This document shows, piece by piece, positions 24,294-32,362 of a stretch of DNA of 64,000 nucleotides. Every line of letters starts with the position of its first letter. The stretch's first letter is position 1. A model generated the notes under the pieces. It ran no database searches. It saw nothing but the letters and a program-made list of their open reading frames with translations, and was not told the origin of the DNA. Position numbers and translations under genes: made by a program. The stretch is from positions 62,001 to 126,000 of the forward strand of contig NZ_BMMU01000011.1 of assembly GCF_014646095.1 (NCBI RefSeq), written 5' to 3'. The stretch is from Streptomyces lacrimifluminis. GTDB taxonomy: Bacteria > Actinomycetota > Actinomycetes > Streptomycetales > Streptomycetaceae.

Positions 24294-24995
24294 ATGTCAG
24301 AGGCACGCGCTTTCACCGAGCAGAACCCGATCCGGGTGTTCCTGCTGGACGACCACGAGGTCGTCCGCCGCGGCCTTGCCGACCTGCTCGACTCCGAACC
24401 CGACATCTCGGTGATCGGTGACGCCGGCACCGTCGACCACGCGCTCGCCCGAGGCCCCGCGCTGCGCCCCGACGTCGCCGTCCTCGACGTGCGCCTGCCG
24501 GACGGCGACGGCATCTCGGTCTGCCGGGAACTGCGCAGCCAGATGCCGGAACTGGCCTGCCTGATGCTGACCTCGTTCGACGACGAGGAGGCTCTGCTCG
24601 ACGCGATCATGGCCGGCGCCTCCGGCTACGTCCTCAAGCAGATCAAGGGCTCCGACCTCGTCTCGGCGGTACGCACGGTGGCCTCGGGCCAGTCGATGCT
24701 GGACCCCGCGACAACCGCCCGCCTGATGCGCTCCCTGCGGGCCGACCCGGCCCAGAGCCCTGCCGTGCCGTCCGAGCTGGAGAGCCTGTCGCCGCGTGAG
24801 AGGGACATCCTGGCGCTGATCGGCGACGGCCTGACCAACCGCGAGATCGGCAAGAAGCTCTATCTGTCGGAGAAGACCGTCAAGAACCACATCTCCCGTC
24901 TGCTGGCCAAGCTGGGCGTGCAGCGCCGGGTCCAGGCCGCCGTCCTCGCCTCCCACCTGGGGCAGCCCGAGGCGGGCGAACACCGGCTGAAGTGA
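24294..24995 (+). CDS. osdR: NarL/LuxR-family response regulator, OsdR/DevR(DosR) type
   Basis: 233 residues. The receiver domain (12-130) has acidic Asp19-Asp20, phospho-acceptor Asp65 in VAVLDVRLPDG, and Lys115 in GYVLKQIKGSD. A linker and a LuxR helix-turn-helix follow (SPRERDILALIGDGLTNREI, then GKKLYLSEKTVKNHISRLLAKLG). SEKTVKN carries the lysine and asparagine used by DevR for base contacts. AGGGG precedes ATG 24294. It is the likely partner of the GAF kinase at 6836-8551 and the likely reader of the dyads across 2.9-25 kb. Confidence 0.9.
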   Translation: MSEARAFTEQNPIRVFLLDDHEVVRRGLADLLDSEPDISVIGDAGTVDHALARGPALRPDVAVLDVRLPDGDGISVCRELRSQMPELACLMLTSFDDEEALLDAIMAGASGYVLKQIKGSDLVSAVRTVASGQSMLDPATTARLMRSLRADPAQSPAVPSELESLSPRERDILALIGDGLTNREIGKKLYLSEKTVKNHISRLLAKLGVQRRVQAAVLASHLGQPEAGEHRLK

Positions 24996-25649
24996 GGACG
25001 AGTGGACCCATCGGTACCGTGCGACGGGCCGGACGGCCGCTGTCGAACGTGACGCTGCTCTGTGCTCAACCGCAGCTCGACGGTGGACAGAACCTGCTCG
25101 GCCTCTTTCAATTCCAGCAGCCCGTCATGGTGCCTGACGGTCGCGGGCGTGAGGACCGTACGCCATGCCTCCGCGCTCTCGACGCGCAGTTCAGCACATG
25201 TGACCTGAGTGTCGTGTCCTGCAAGGAGCATCACCTCAGCCACCAGCGCCGGCTGCCCCTCTGAGGACATGACGACGTGCTCGTGGCTCGCACGTTCAGA
25301 TCATTGCCGTTAGCGCCCCGCTTCCAGTCGACTGGCGGAAGAGCTACGCCACGACGCCCGAAGAGCCTGGCGAGCACACCGGTCAACGAGCCGCGGGGCA
25401 ATGCCGCGGCCAAATCCCTGTGCCGCTCCGGGGTGATTTCCAGACCACTGTGTTCCGCCCGCGGAAGGGTCGCTGCAACACGAAGCGGCAACTGCGGCTT
25501 TTCGACGGTCGGCCGTCCAGTAGTCGGCGGTCCTTGTCCGCTCGCAGGTCTTCGTCGGTACCGGCTTCCGACGCCAGGCATCCCCTGTGCGTCGCGGCGG
25601 ATACGCCCTGGCTCCCTGCGCCACCGCCGACCACCACATCACACGTCTG
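24996..25649. other. Apparently decayed or non-coding stretch
   Basis: No gene was recognised. Third-position G/C bias is weaker than in neighbouring genes. A minus-strand frame from 25270 has ordinary amino acid composition but runs antisense into osdR and shows no domain. A one-mismatch dyad occurs at 25026, apparently an orphan. Confidence 0.45.
25026..25039. promoter_or_regulatory. Orphan OsdR/DevR-like box (one mismatch)
   Basis: GGGCC-GGAC-GGCCG, 31 bp after the osdR stop. No intact gene follows in either direction, so it may have served a lost gene. Confidence 0.35.
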
Positions 25650-25922
25650 CTCACGGACACGGGTGAAGGTGAGGGTGATGGTGAGGGTGAAGACCAGTGC
25701 CGCATCAGCCACGATTGCGAGCAGGACGAGACCCGCAGCGTACGTCCCGTACTCGCCGTAGAGAGAGCCCATGACGAACTGCGGCAGGAAGCCGCCCCAT
25801 CCGCCCACGGCACCGACCACGCCGGTGACGGAGCCGACCTGGTCGACCGTAGTCCTCAGCGCCACCAGGGCGAAGGCCTCGCCGCTTGTCGCGCCGAGTA
25901 TGCCAGCCGCAGGGAAACCAAT
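25650..25922 (-). pseudogene. narK: C-terminal remnant of a NarK-type nitrate/nitrite transporter
   Basis: The minus strand reads GEAFALVALRTTVDQVGSVT, GVVGAVGGWGGFLPQFVMGS and LYGEYGTYAAGLVLLAIVAD in one frame, matching the last helices of NarK MFS transporters (FALV...VGaVTGvVGAaGGLGGFfPPlvMG..Y..tG.Y..GL.LL). The N-terminal ten or so helices are missing, and the frame runs on into unrelated residues. Nitrate respiration genes belong to the equivalent regulon in Streptomyces and Mycobacterium, so loss here is notable. Confidence 0.7.
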
Positions 25923-26196
25923 GACCGAGCGATCCTCACACTCCCGCTGGCGTCCACACACATGCCCCCCGCTCGCTCAGCGTCGATAATTCCGGGAGAA
26001 GGCTTCCAGGACCGCCCAACCGCACGCCAGCCATACCTGACGAACCATCATCAAAGCCAGCGCCGAGTCAGCATCAGTACCGCCAGAGCCCGCCTCCGAC
26101 CGCCATGGACCGCCAAGATCGACAACGGACAACCCCAGATCTGACCTGCAAAGACATAGGCCATAGGCCCATCTGTTAATCTCACAGGAGGTACCC

Positions 26197-27189
26197 ATGA
26201 AGATGCTCATCAACGTTCCGGAGACCGTGGTCGCGGACGCGCTGCGGGGCATGGCGGCGGCCCATCCCGAGCTGACCGTCGACGTGGAGAACCGGGTGAT
26301 CGTACGGCGGGACGCGCCCGTTGCCGGGAAAGTGGCCCTCGTCTCCGGTGGCGGGTCGGGGCACGAGCCGCTGCACGGCGGGTTCGTGGGCCCGGGGATG
26401 TTGTCGGCGGCCTGCCCGGGTGAGGTGTTCACGTCTCCCGTGCCCGATCAGATGGTGCGGGCCGCGGCTGCCGTGGACAGCGGGGCGGGCGTCCTGTTCG
26501 TGGTGAAGAACTACACCGGTGACGTCCTCAACTTCGACATGGCGGCCGAACTCGCCGCGGACGAGGGCATCCAGGTCGCGAAGGTCCTCGTCAACGACGA
26601 CGTCGCCGTGACCGACAGCCTCTACACGGCCGGGCGGCGCGGTACGGGCGGCACGTTGTTCGTGGAGAAGATCGCCGGCGCGGCGGCGGACGAGGGACGT
26701 TCGTTGGAGCAGGTGCGTTCCGTCGCCCAGCAGGTCAACGACAGTTCCCGCAGCTTCGGCGTCGCACTCGGCGCCTGCACCACCCCGGCGAAGGGCAGCC
26801 CCACCTTCGATCTGCCGCCGGGCGAACTGGAGTTGGGCGTCGGCATCCACGGCGAACCGGGCCGGGAGCGGCGGCCGATGATGACCTCGGGCGAGATCGC
26901 CGACTTCGCGGTGGAAGCCGTGCTGGAGGATCTCGACCCGCGCAATCCCGTGCTGGTCCTGGTCAACGGAATGGGCGCGACACCGCTGCTGGAGCTGTAC
27001 GGGTTCAACGCCGAGGTGCAGCGAGTGCTGACCGCGCGCGGGGTCTCCGTGGCCCGCACACTCGTCGGCAACTACGTCACCTCGCTCGACATGGCCGGCG
27101 CCTCGGTGACCCTGTGCGAGATCGACGAGGAACTGCTGCGACTGTGGGACGCGCCGGTGCGGACGGCGGGTCTGCGCTGGGGCGTGTGA
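26197..27189 (+). CDS. dhaK: Dihydroxyacetone kinase subunit DhaK
   Basis: 330 residues. The glycine-rich SGGGSGHEPLHGGFVG loop and His218 in GVGIHGEPG are diagnostic; this His covalently binds dihydroxyacetone as a hemiaminal (same number as in E. coli). AGGAGGT lies 7 nt before ATG 26197. It forms a three-gene unit with dhaL and dhaM, which marks the PEP-dependent (PTS-linked) rather than ATP-dependent system. It phosphorylates dihydroxyacetone to DHAP for glycolysis. Confidence 0.95.
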   Translation: MKMLINVPETVVADALRGMAAAHPELTVDVENRVIVRRDAPVAGKVALVSGGGSGHEPLHGGFVGPGMLSAACPGEVFTSPVPDQMVRAAAAVDSGAGVLFVVKNYTGDVLNFDMAAELAADEGIQVAKVLVNDDVAVTDSLYTAGRRGTGGTLFVEKIAGAAADEGRSLEQVRSVAQQVNDSSRSFGVALGACTTPAKGSPTFDLPPGELELGVGIHGEPGRERRPMMTSGEIADFAVEAVLEDLDPRNPVLVLVNGMGATPLLELYGFNAEVQRVLTARGVSVARTLVGNYVTSLDMAGASVTLCEIDEELLRLWDAPVRTAGLRWGV

Positions 27190-27284
27190 ACCCCGCCGGA
27201 CTCGCAGGGCAGTCATCACCCGGGGCGGCGGCCCGCCCTCCGGGAGAGACAGCGACCAACGTATCTACCATGCAAGGAGATCTA

Positions 27285-27884
27285 GTGCTCGACGCCGACT
27301 TCTTCCGCCGCTGGATGACGGCGACGGCCGTGTCCGTCGGCCACGAGGCGGAGCGGCTCACCGCCCTGGACTCGCCGATCGGCGACGCCGACCACGGCAG
27401 CAATCTGCGACGCGGCTTCAACGCCGTGGCCACCGCGGTGGAGGAGGAGGCGCCGGCCACTCCCGGTACCGTCCTCGTACTCGCCGGAAGCCGGCTCATC
27501 TCGACGGTCGGCGGGGCCTCGGGACCCCTGTACGGAACGTTGCTGCGCCGGACGGGCAAGGCGCTCGGCGAGGCGGCCGAGGTGAGCGCCGAACAGTTCA
27601 CTGACGCGCTGCGCATCGGGGTGGACGCGGTGAGGGCGCTCGGCGGGGCGGCGCCCGGAGACAAGACGATGATCGACGCTCTCGTGCCCGCCGTGGACGC
27701 CCTCGCCGAGTCGTTCGCCGCCGCACGCACGGCCGCCGAACAGGGCGCTCTCGCGACCACGCCCCTGCAGGCCCGGAAGGGCAGAGCGAGCTATCTCGGC
27801 GAGCGCAGCATCGGTCACCAGGACCCGGGTGCCACCTCGGCGGCCCTGCTGATCGCGACTCTCGCGGAGACCGCCGGTGAGTGA
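27285..27884 (+). CDS. dhaL: Dihydroxyacetone kinase subunit DhaL
   Basis: 199 residues of the ADP-binding Dak2 domain. SPIGDADHGSNLRRGF holds the Mg-binding aspartates, STVGGASGPLYGT the phosphate loop, and GHQDPGATSAALL closes the site. AAGGAG (27274-27279) is 5 nt before GTG 27285, which I prefer over ATG 27270 because that start would precede the ribosome site. The bound ADP is phosphorylated by DhaM and passes phosphate to dihydroxyacetone on DhaK. Its stop overlaps the dhaM start by 8 bp. Confidence 0.92.
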   Translation: MLDADFFRRWMTATAVSVGHEAERLTALDSPIGDADHGSNLRRGFNAVATAVEEEAPATPGTVLVLAGSRLISTVGGASGPLYGTLLRRTGKALGEAAEVSAEQFTDALRIGVDAVRALGGAAPGDKTMIDALVPAVDALAESFAAARTAAEQGALATTPLQARKGRASYLGERSIGHQDPGATSAALLIATLAETAGE

Positions 27885-28314
27885 CGAGACCGGCCTGAGC
27901 GGCGAGAAGGGTGAGCGACTGGTCGGGGTCGTGCTCGTGTCGCACAGCGCGGCGGTGGCCGCGGCGGTGGCGGACCTGGCCCAAGGGCTTGTGGGTTGCG
28001 GGGCGACCGTTCCCGTCGCCGCGGCGGGCGGCACCGATTCCGGCGGGCTGGGCACGAGCGCCGAGCTGATCAGCGCGGCGGCCCGTTCCGTGGACCGGGG
28101 TGCGGGGGTCGCCGTCCTGACGGATCTGGGCAGCGCCGTCCTCACGGTGAAGGCGCTCCTGGCGGAGGGCGACGAACTCCCGGACGGCACCCGCCTGGTG
28201 GACGCCCCGTTCGTCGAGGGTGCGGTGGCCGCGGTCGTCACGGCGTCGACGGGAGCCGACCTCGCGGCGGTCGAGGCGGCGGCTGCGGAGGCGTACACGT
28301 ACCGCAAGGTGTGA
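27877..28314 (+). CDS. dhaM: Dihydroxyacetone kinase phosphotransfer subunit DhaM (EIIA-like)
   Basis: 145 residues, a single PTS EIIA-mannose-like domain. VGVVLVSHSAAVA carries the phospho-His (His23), and GVAVLTDLGSAVLTVK is the second signature. The HPr- and EI-like domains present in longer DhaM proteins are absent, so it must be phosphorylated by the cell's general HPr. GTG 27877 overlaps the end of dhaL by 8 bp, indicating coupling. A strong two-way terminator follows. Confidence 0.9.
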   Translation: MSDETGLSGEKGERLVGVVLVSHSAAVAAAVADLAQGLVGCGATVPVAAAGGTDSGGLGTSAELISAAARSVDRGAGVAVLTDLGSAVLTVKALLAEGDELPDGTRLVDAPFVEGAVAAVVTASTGADLAAVEAAAAEAYTYRKV

Positions 28315-28332
28315 GCGAGCGAAGGGAGGGAA

Positions 28333-28370
28333 GGGCGGCGGGGAGCGGTTCACGAACCGGCCCGCCGCCC
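28333..28370. terminator. Bidirectional terminator between dhaM and the chitosanase gene
   Basis: 10-bp stem GGGCGGCGGG / CCCGCCGCCC enclosing an inner CGGTT-CACG-AACCG hairpin. It sits between the ends of convergent genes. Confidence 0.75.
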
Positions 28371-28423
28371 CTCCCCTCACTGCCCGTCACTTTCCGTCGC
28401 TTCCCGTCTATTCAGCTCTTCAT

Positions 28424-29176
28424 CTATTCAGCCTCGATGTCCTCGCCGATCTCGGCGTTCTCGGCGTTCTCGGCGTTCTCGGCGTTCTCGGCGTTCTGGC
28501 CGACGAACTGCTTCGCCAGCCGCTCCCCCGTCTCCACCGCCGCCGCGTGGTTCTCGATCGGCGACACCTTGGAGTTCTTGAAGACGATGTACGTGACGCC
28601 GGAGGCCGTTCCGCCGCCGTGCGGGTCGGGGTTGATGCCCAGCGCAGCGGCGGCGGCGTAGGACGCCTCACCGATGATGTCGTGCGGGCCGGTGTCGCCG
28701 ACGACCGCGTACTGCACGCGGTCCTTGTAGATGACGGCCGCCACCGAGCCGCCCCGGATGCCGTGGTCGCGGTAGTTCCAGATGCTGCTGGCCATCGGGA
28801 CGACGATGAACGGCAGGCGTTCGGCGTCCAGATAGCGGCCGTCGGACTGCTGGAAGGCGGTGGTGTCGGCGAAGTACGGGTCGGTGCGCCCGTTGCACCG
28901 CGGACCGGGCCGACCGTCGCAGTCGATGTCCATGTCGGCCTTCCAGAAGACAACGTCCTCGGTGCCGCAGACGGGGATGTCCGCTCGGGCTCCGGCGTCG
29001 CTGCGGTAGTGGCCGTTGGACACAGGAGCGCAGTCACGCACCTGGGCCAGCAGGTCGGAGGCCCTGACGCTGCCCTCGTACCGCACCGGCTCGTTCGGGT
29101 GGTCGGCGGCGGGCAGCGTGGTCGGGGCGAGCAGGGCGGCGCCGGCCACGGCGAGCGTCAGCGTCTGGACACGCAC
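28424..29176 (-). CDS. Secreted GH75 chitosanase with NAE-repeat tail
   Basis: 250 residues. An N-terminal signal peptide (about 1-24, ending LPAADH) precedes a GH75 chitosanase domain (about 35-225): DIPVCGTEDVVFWKADMDID, FIVVPMASSIWNYRD and YAVVGDTGPHDIIGEAS are family blocks. GH75 enzymes cut chitosan endo-wise. The C-terminus is odd: five 9-bp repeats encode a run of Asn-Ala-Glu before an acidic end. GTG 29176 has AGGAGAGG upstream. Four cysteines suggest disulfides in the exported protein. Confidence 0.92.
   Translation of the reverse strand: MRVQTLTLAVAGAALLAPTTLPAADHPNEPVRYEGSVRASDLLAQVRDCAPVSNGHYRSDAGARADIPVCGTEDVVFWKADMDIDCDGRPGPRCNGRTDPYFADTTAFQQSDGRYLDAERLPFIVVPMASSIWNYRDHGIRGGSVAAVIYKDRVQYAVVGDTGPHDIIGEASYAAAAALGINPDPHGGGTASGVTYIVFKNSKVSPIENHAAAVETGERLAKQFVGQNAENAENAENAENAEIGEDIEAE
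28451..28495. repeat. 9-bp tandem repeat, five copies
   Basis: Unit CTCGGCGTT repeated five times without change. It lies in the 3' end of the chitosanase gene and encodes NAE on the minus strand. Length variation between strains is likely. Confidence 0.92.
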
Positions 29177-29493
29177 GATAGGGGGCCTCTCCTGGGGGAT
29201 CTGACGGACACTCGGTCCAATCTGGTGCCGGTCCGCTCACGCGTCCACCGATAGAGGGCCGTACGGTGCATGCCCCGAACTCCCGACAGGGGCCGGGCGC
29301 CTGAGCCCATGTCGGCTCCGGCCGCCCGGCCGCCCGCGCCGGCGCGGGTCCTGCGACGACAGCGGTTCCGCGCCACTGACATGAACTTCCCTGACAGCTG
29401 GGCCAGTTCAGCCTTGACGGTCTTCAGCATACGGCGGCGCGGCAGACACCCGGCAGCCGCACCCCTCTTGATGCGCATGCCTCGCCGGGTCCA

Positions 29494-29511
29494 TATTGGT
29501 CCGGACCAATA
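29494..29511. promoter_or_regulatory. 18-bp palindrome resembling a DasR-responsive element
   Basis: TATTGGTCC/GGACCAATA, perfect. Its core TGGTC-CG-GACCA matches the DasR dre core TGGTC-TA-GACCA except at the two central bases. It lies 32 bp before the lipoprotein start (plus) and about 320 bp from the chitosanase start (minus). Confidence 0.6.
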
Positions 29512-29542
29512 CCGTGCAGGAGGGACGGAGGGGGGAGCAGCT

Positions 29543-30520
29543 GTGCGACGCGTCGCCCGGTACGGCACGTCCGTCTGCGGGGCACTGCTGCTCACCGTCT
29601 CCTGCGCCTGGAGCGGGGACGGGAGCGGCACTGCGAGCCGGCTCCCGCCCGCCCCGGCCGGGGTCACGGCCACCGCGGGCAGCGCGACCAGCGTGCACGT
29701 GATGTGGAACCGGACGCCGGAGGGGTCCGAGGTCGCCGCCTACGAGGTGTACCGCGGCACGGTGATGGCGAAGGAGGTGCCCGGCTCGGAGCACATGGTG
29801 AACGTCGTCGGCCTTTCTCCGTCCACCCCGTATGTCTTCACCGTGCGGGCCCGGAACGCCGACGGGCGCTCCGGGCCACGCAGTGAGGGCGTCCGCGCGA
29901 CGACCCCCGCCGCGTCCGCCTCGGACACCACCGCTCCGACCCGCCCTGGTCACACGCGGGGCAGGCCCACCGGGAGCCGGTCGGTCCAGCTGTCCTGGGG
30001 CGCGTCGACGGACGACCGGGATGTGGTCTCGTACGACATCCACCAGGGCACGTCGAGAATCCACACCGTCAGCGGGGAACGGACGACGGCCGTGGTCACC
30101 GGGCTGCGGCCGAACACCCGCTACACCTTCACCGTCCGCGCCCGCGACGCAGCCGACAACGTCTCCCCCGCCGGCACCCCCCTACGGCTCACCACCGCAC
30201 CCGGCACCGACGACGGCCGCGCCACCGCCCCCACCGGCTTCCGTACGGCGACCCATCACACGGACGGGGCGTACTACCTCGACCTGTCCTGGATTCCGCC
30301 CCGTGCGGACGGGCTGATCACGGAGTACGAGATCCAGCTCGACCGGCGGCCGGCCACGTCCCTCGTGTGGGGCGGGCCCCCTCCGCGCGAGCGGGCGTCG
30401 TACAGCTTCTACGTGGGCCGGGACACGGGGGTCACGTACCGGGTGCGGATCAGGGCGCGGCTGCCGGACGGGACGTGGGGCGGGTTCTCGGCGGAGCGGA
30501 CCCTGGTGACGGCGCCGTAG
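29543..30520 (+). CDS. Fibronectin type III domain lipoprotein
   Basis: 325 residues. GTG 29543 follows GGGGGGAG and begins a short basic lipoprotein signal with lipobox LTVSC (Cys at residue 22). Two clear fibronectin type III domains follow (about 36-125 and 130-218; SPSTPYVFTVRARNADGRSG and RPNTRYTFTVRARDAADNVS), then a third, more divergent one. Such domains are common spacers in Streptomyces polysaccharide-degrading systems. No catalytic domain is present. It is divergent from the chitosanase, with the dre-like palindrome between them. Confidence 0.85.
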   Translation: MRRVARYGTSVCGALLLTVSCAWSGDGSGTASRLPPAPAGVTATAGSATSVHVMWNRTPEGSEVAAYEVYRGTVMAKEVPGSEHMVNVVGLSPSTPYVFTVRARNADGRSGPRSEGVRATTPAASASDTTAPTRPGHTRGRPTGSRSVQLSWGASTDDRDVVSYDIHQGTSRIHTVSGERTTAVVTGLRPNTRYTFTVRARDAADNVSPAGTPLRLTTAPGTDDGRATAPTGFRTATHHTDGAYYLDLSWIPPRADGLITEYEIQLDRRPATSLVWGGPPPRERASYSFYVGRDTGVTYRVRIRARLPDGTWGGFSAERTLVTAP

Positions 30521-30726
30521 ATGCGACGCGGTCGGGATCTGGCCCGGACCGCCTGACAGCCCATCGGCGGTCCGCCGTACGAACGAATCCGTCACCTGCC
30601 CGGTGGCTGTCCGGATGCGGGCCGGGACGGGAGCACTTTGGCTGGCTCCGAGGCAGCACGGGCGATCCCCGACCCTCGGCGGCGCATGGGACGTACCGCC
30701 AACCGTGCCGCCGAAGGGCAGTCCAC

Positions 30727-31263
30727 ATGCGAACCGTTCCCCTCCTCCTCCGATCCGGCCCGACCGTGGCAGCCGTCGCCGTGCTCGCGCTCGCCCTGAC
30801 CGCCCCGACGGCTTCGGCGGCCGGGATCTCCGTGAGCACCAGCGGATCCACCGTGTCGGTGACCACCAGCGCGTGCCCCACCAGCAGCGGCAGCGGCTAC
30901 GGCAGCGCCTCGCTCCTCAACAGCAGCCAACGGTCCTTCGCCGACGGGCGTGTGGTCACGCTCTCGGGGACGAGTACCGGCCAGTCCGCCGTCTGGTCCA
31001 ACGTCGGCACCGGCACCTACACGGTCACCGTCCGGTGCGCGAACGGCGACACCGCCGGTTCCCAGGCCGTCATCGTCAGCACCGCCTCGACGCCCACCAT
31101 CTCCGCCACGGCGTCCCCCACCCGGGGTGTCATGGGCGGACTCGGCGGCGCCACCAAGGACTACGGCACCCTCACCTTCGCGGCGGGCGGCGCCCTGGTC
31201 GCGTGCGGTGCCGTGGCCACGGTCTGGGCTCTGCGCCGACGTTCGAAGCCCTACCGCCTCTGA
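30727..31263 (+). CDS. Secreted protein with C-terminal membrane anchor, unknown function
   Basis: 178 residues. A signal peptide (about 1-31, ending TASA-AG) is followed by a Ser/Thr/Gly-rich beta-type domain with two cysteines, then a glycine-rich hinge and a final hydrophobic helix (about 152-172) with a basic RRRSKPYRL end. That layout fits an extracytoplasmic protein held by a C-terminal helix; there is no LPXTG motif. GAAGGG lies upstream of ATG 30727. I do not recognise a family. Confidence 0.82.
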   Translation: MRTVPLLLRSGPTVAAVAVLALALTAPTASAAGISVSTSGSTVSVTTSACPTSSGSGYGSASLLNSSQRSFADGRVVTLSGTSTGQSAVWSNVGTGTYTVTVRCANGDTAGSQAVIVSTASTPTISATASPTRGVMGGLGGATKDYGTLTFAAGGALVACGAVATVWALRRRSKPYRL

Positions 31264-31276
31264 GCCGGGACCGCAC

Positions 31277-31328
31277 ACGGGCGGTGGCCGTCCACGCGAG
31301 CACCCTCGCGCGGACGGCCACCGCCCGT
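31277..31328. terminator. Strong bidirectional terminator
   Basis: 17-bp perfect stem (31277-31293 with 31312-31328) between two convergent genes. No long T-run, as is usual in Streptomyces. Confidence 0.85.
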
Positions 31329-31337
31329 TGCGCGCGT

Positions 31338-32141
31338 CTAGGACCGGACTCCGGCCACCACATGCGCGTACAACTCGTCGGACACCGCGAGCCGTGTCAC
31401 CAGACCGGCGGCCTCGAACGCCTCGACCGCCGTTGGTGCCTGGCGTTCACTCGTCTCGACCAGGAGGCAACCGCCCGGGGCCAGCCACTCCGGCGCCCCG
31501 GCAACGACCCGGCGCAGCACGTCGAGACCGTCGCCGCCGCCGTCCAGGGCGACCAGGGGTTCGTGGTCGCGCGCTTCCGGCGGCAACAGGCCGACCTCCT
31601 CGGTGGGCACGTAGGGCACGTTGGCGGCGAGGATGCCGACCCGGCCGCGCAAGTCGGCGGGCAGGGCGTCGAACAGGTCGCCCTGGTGGGCGTGACCGCC
31701 GTACGTGGCGACATTGTGGTGGGCGCAGCGCACGGCCACGGGGTCGATGTCGGCGGCGTGCAGTTCGACTCCGCTGAGTACGGCGGCCAGCGCCGCGCCG
31801 ACCGCGCCCGAGCCGCAGCACAGGTCCACGACGACGGACGCGTCCGGGGCCTGGGCGAGTGCCTCGGAGACCAGGAACTCGGTGCGTCTGCGCGGCACGA
31901 AGACACCGTGCTCGACGGCGATGCGCAGACCGCTGAACTCGGCCCAGCCGAGGACGTGTTCGAGCGGCAGGCCCGAGGCGCGGCGGGTGACCATGGCGGC
32001 CAGCTCCTCCGGGCCGGGGGCGGCGGAGAGTATCAACCGTGCCTCGTCCTCGGCGAAGACACAGCCGGCCGCGCGCAGGGCGGCGACGACGGAGACCGGG
32101 GAGGAGTCGAACGAAGAAGAGCCTGAAGAACTGGGGGGCAT
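31338..32141 (-). CDS. HemK-like protein-(glutamine-N5) methyltransferase
   Basis: 267 residues. A class I SAM fold with VVDLCCGSGAVGAAL (SAM-binding loop), HAADIDPVAV, and NVPYVPTE, a variant of the NPPY motif that holds the target glutamine or adenine amino group. The N-terminal helical part (LEHVLGWAEFSGLRIAV, VPRRRTE) is that of PrmC/HemK proteins. Canonical PrmC methylates release factors; this is a paralogue with NVPY in place of NPPY, so its substrate is less certain. Confidence 0.85.
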   Translation of the reverse strand: MPPSSSGSSSFDSSPVSVVAALRAAGCVFAEDEARLILSAAPGPEELAAMVTRRASGLPLEHVLGWAEFSGLRIAVEHGVFVPRRRTEFLVSEALAQAPDASVVVDLCCGSGAVGAALAAVLSGVELHAADIDPVAVRCAHHNVATYGGHAHQGDLFDALPADLRGRVGILAANVPYVPTEEVGLLPPEARDHEPLVALDGGGDGLDVLRRVVAGAPEWLAPGGCLLVETSERQAPTAVEAFEAAGLVTRLAVSDELYAHVVAGVRS

Positions 32142-32362
32142 GGAGCCGAGAGCCTTTCGGAAGCCGAAGGGCGCTCTCGCGGTCGCCTAGTGGAGGCGGG
32201 CCGTACGACCTTGAGGTGAGAGCACCCGAGCTGACACAGCGGTAATGGGTCTCACCTCCCAGGTGATGTCCGGCCGGGGCGTTCCACAGCCGGACGGAAC
32301 ACTACCCGAACAGACGGGCGCAGGTCCTCTCGACTCCAATCCCTTTTTGCGCGACACCCCGG

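Noticed and set aside
24860..25270. Minus-strand frame of 136 codons with ordinary amino acid composition
   Set aside because: It runs antisense into the end of osdR, has no domain I can name and lower third-position G/C than real genes here. Not enough to call a gene.
28451..28495. Short tandem repeats as a CRISPR array
   Set aside because: The units are 9 bp with no spacers and lie in frame inside the chitosanase gene.
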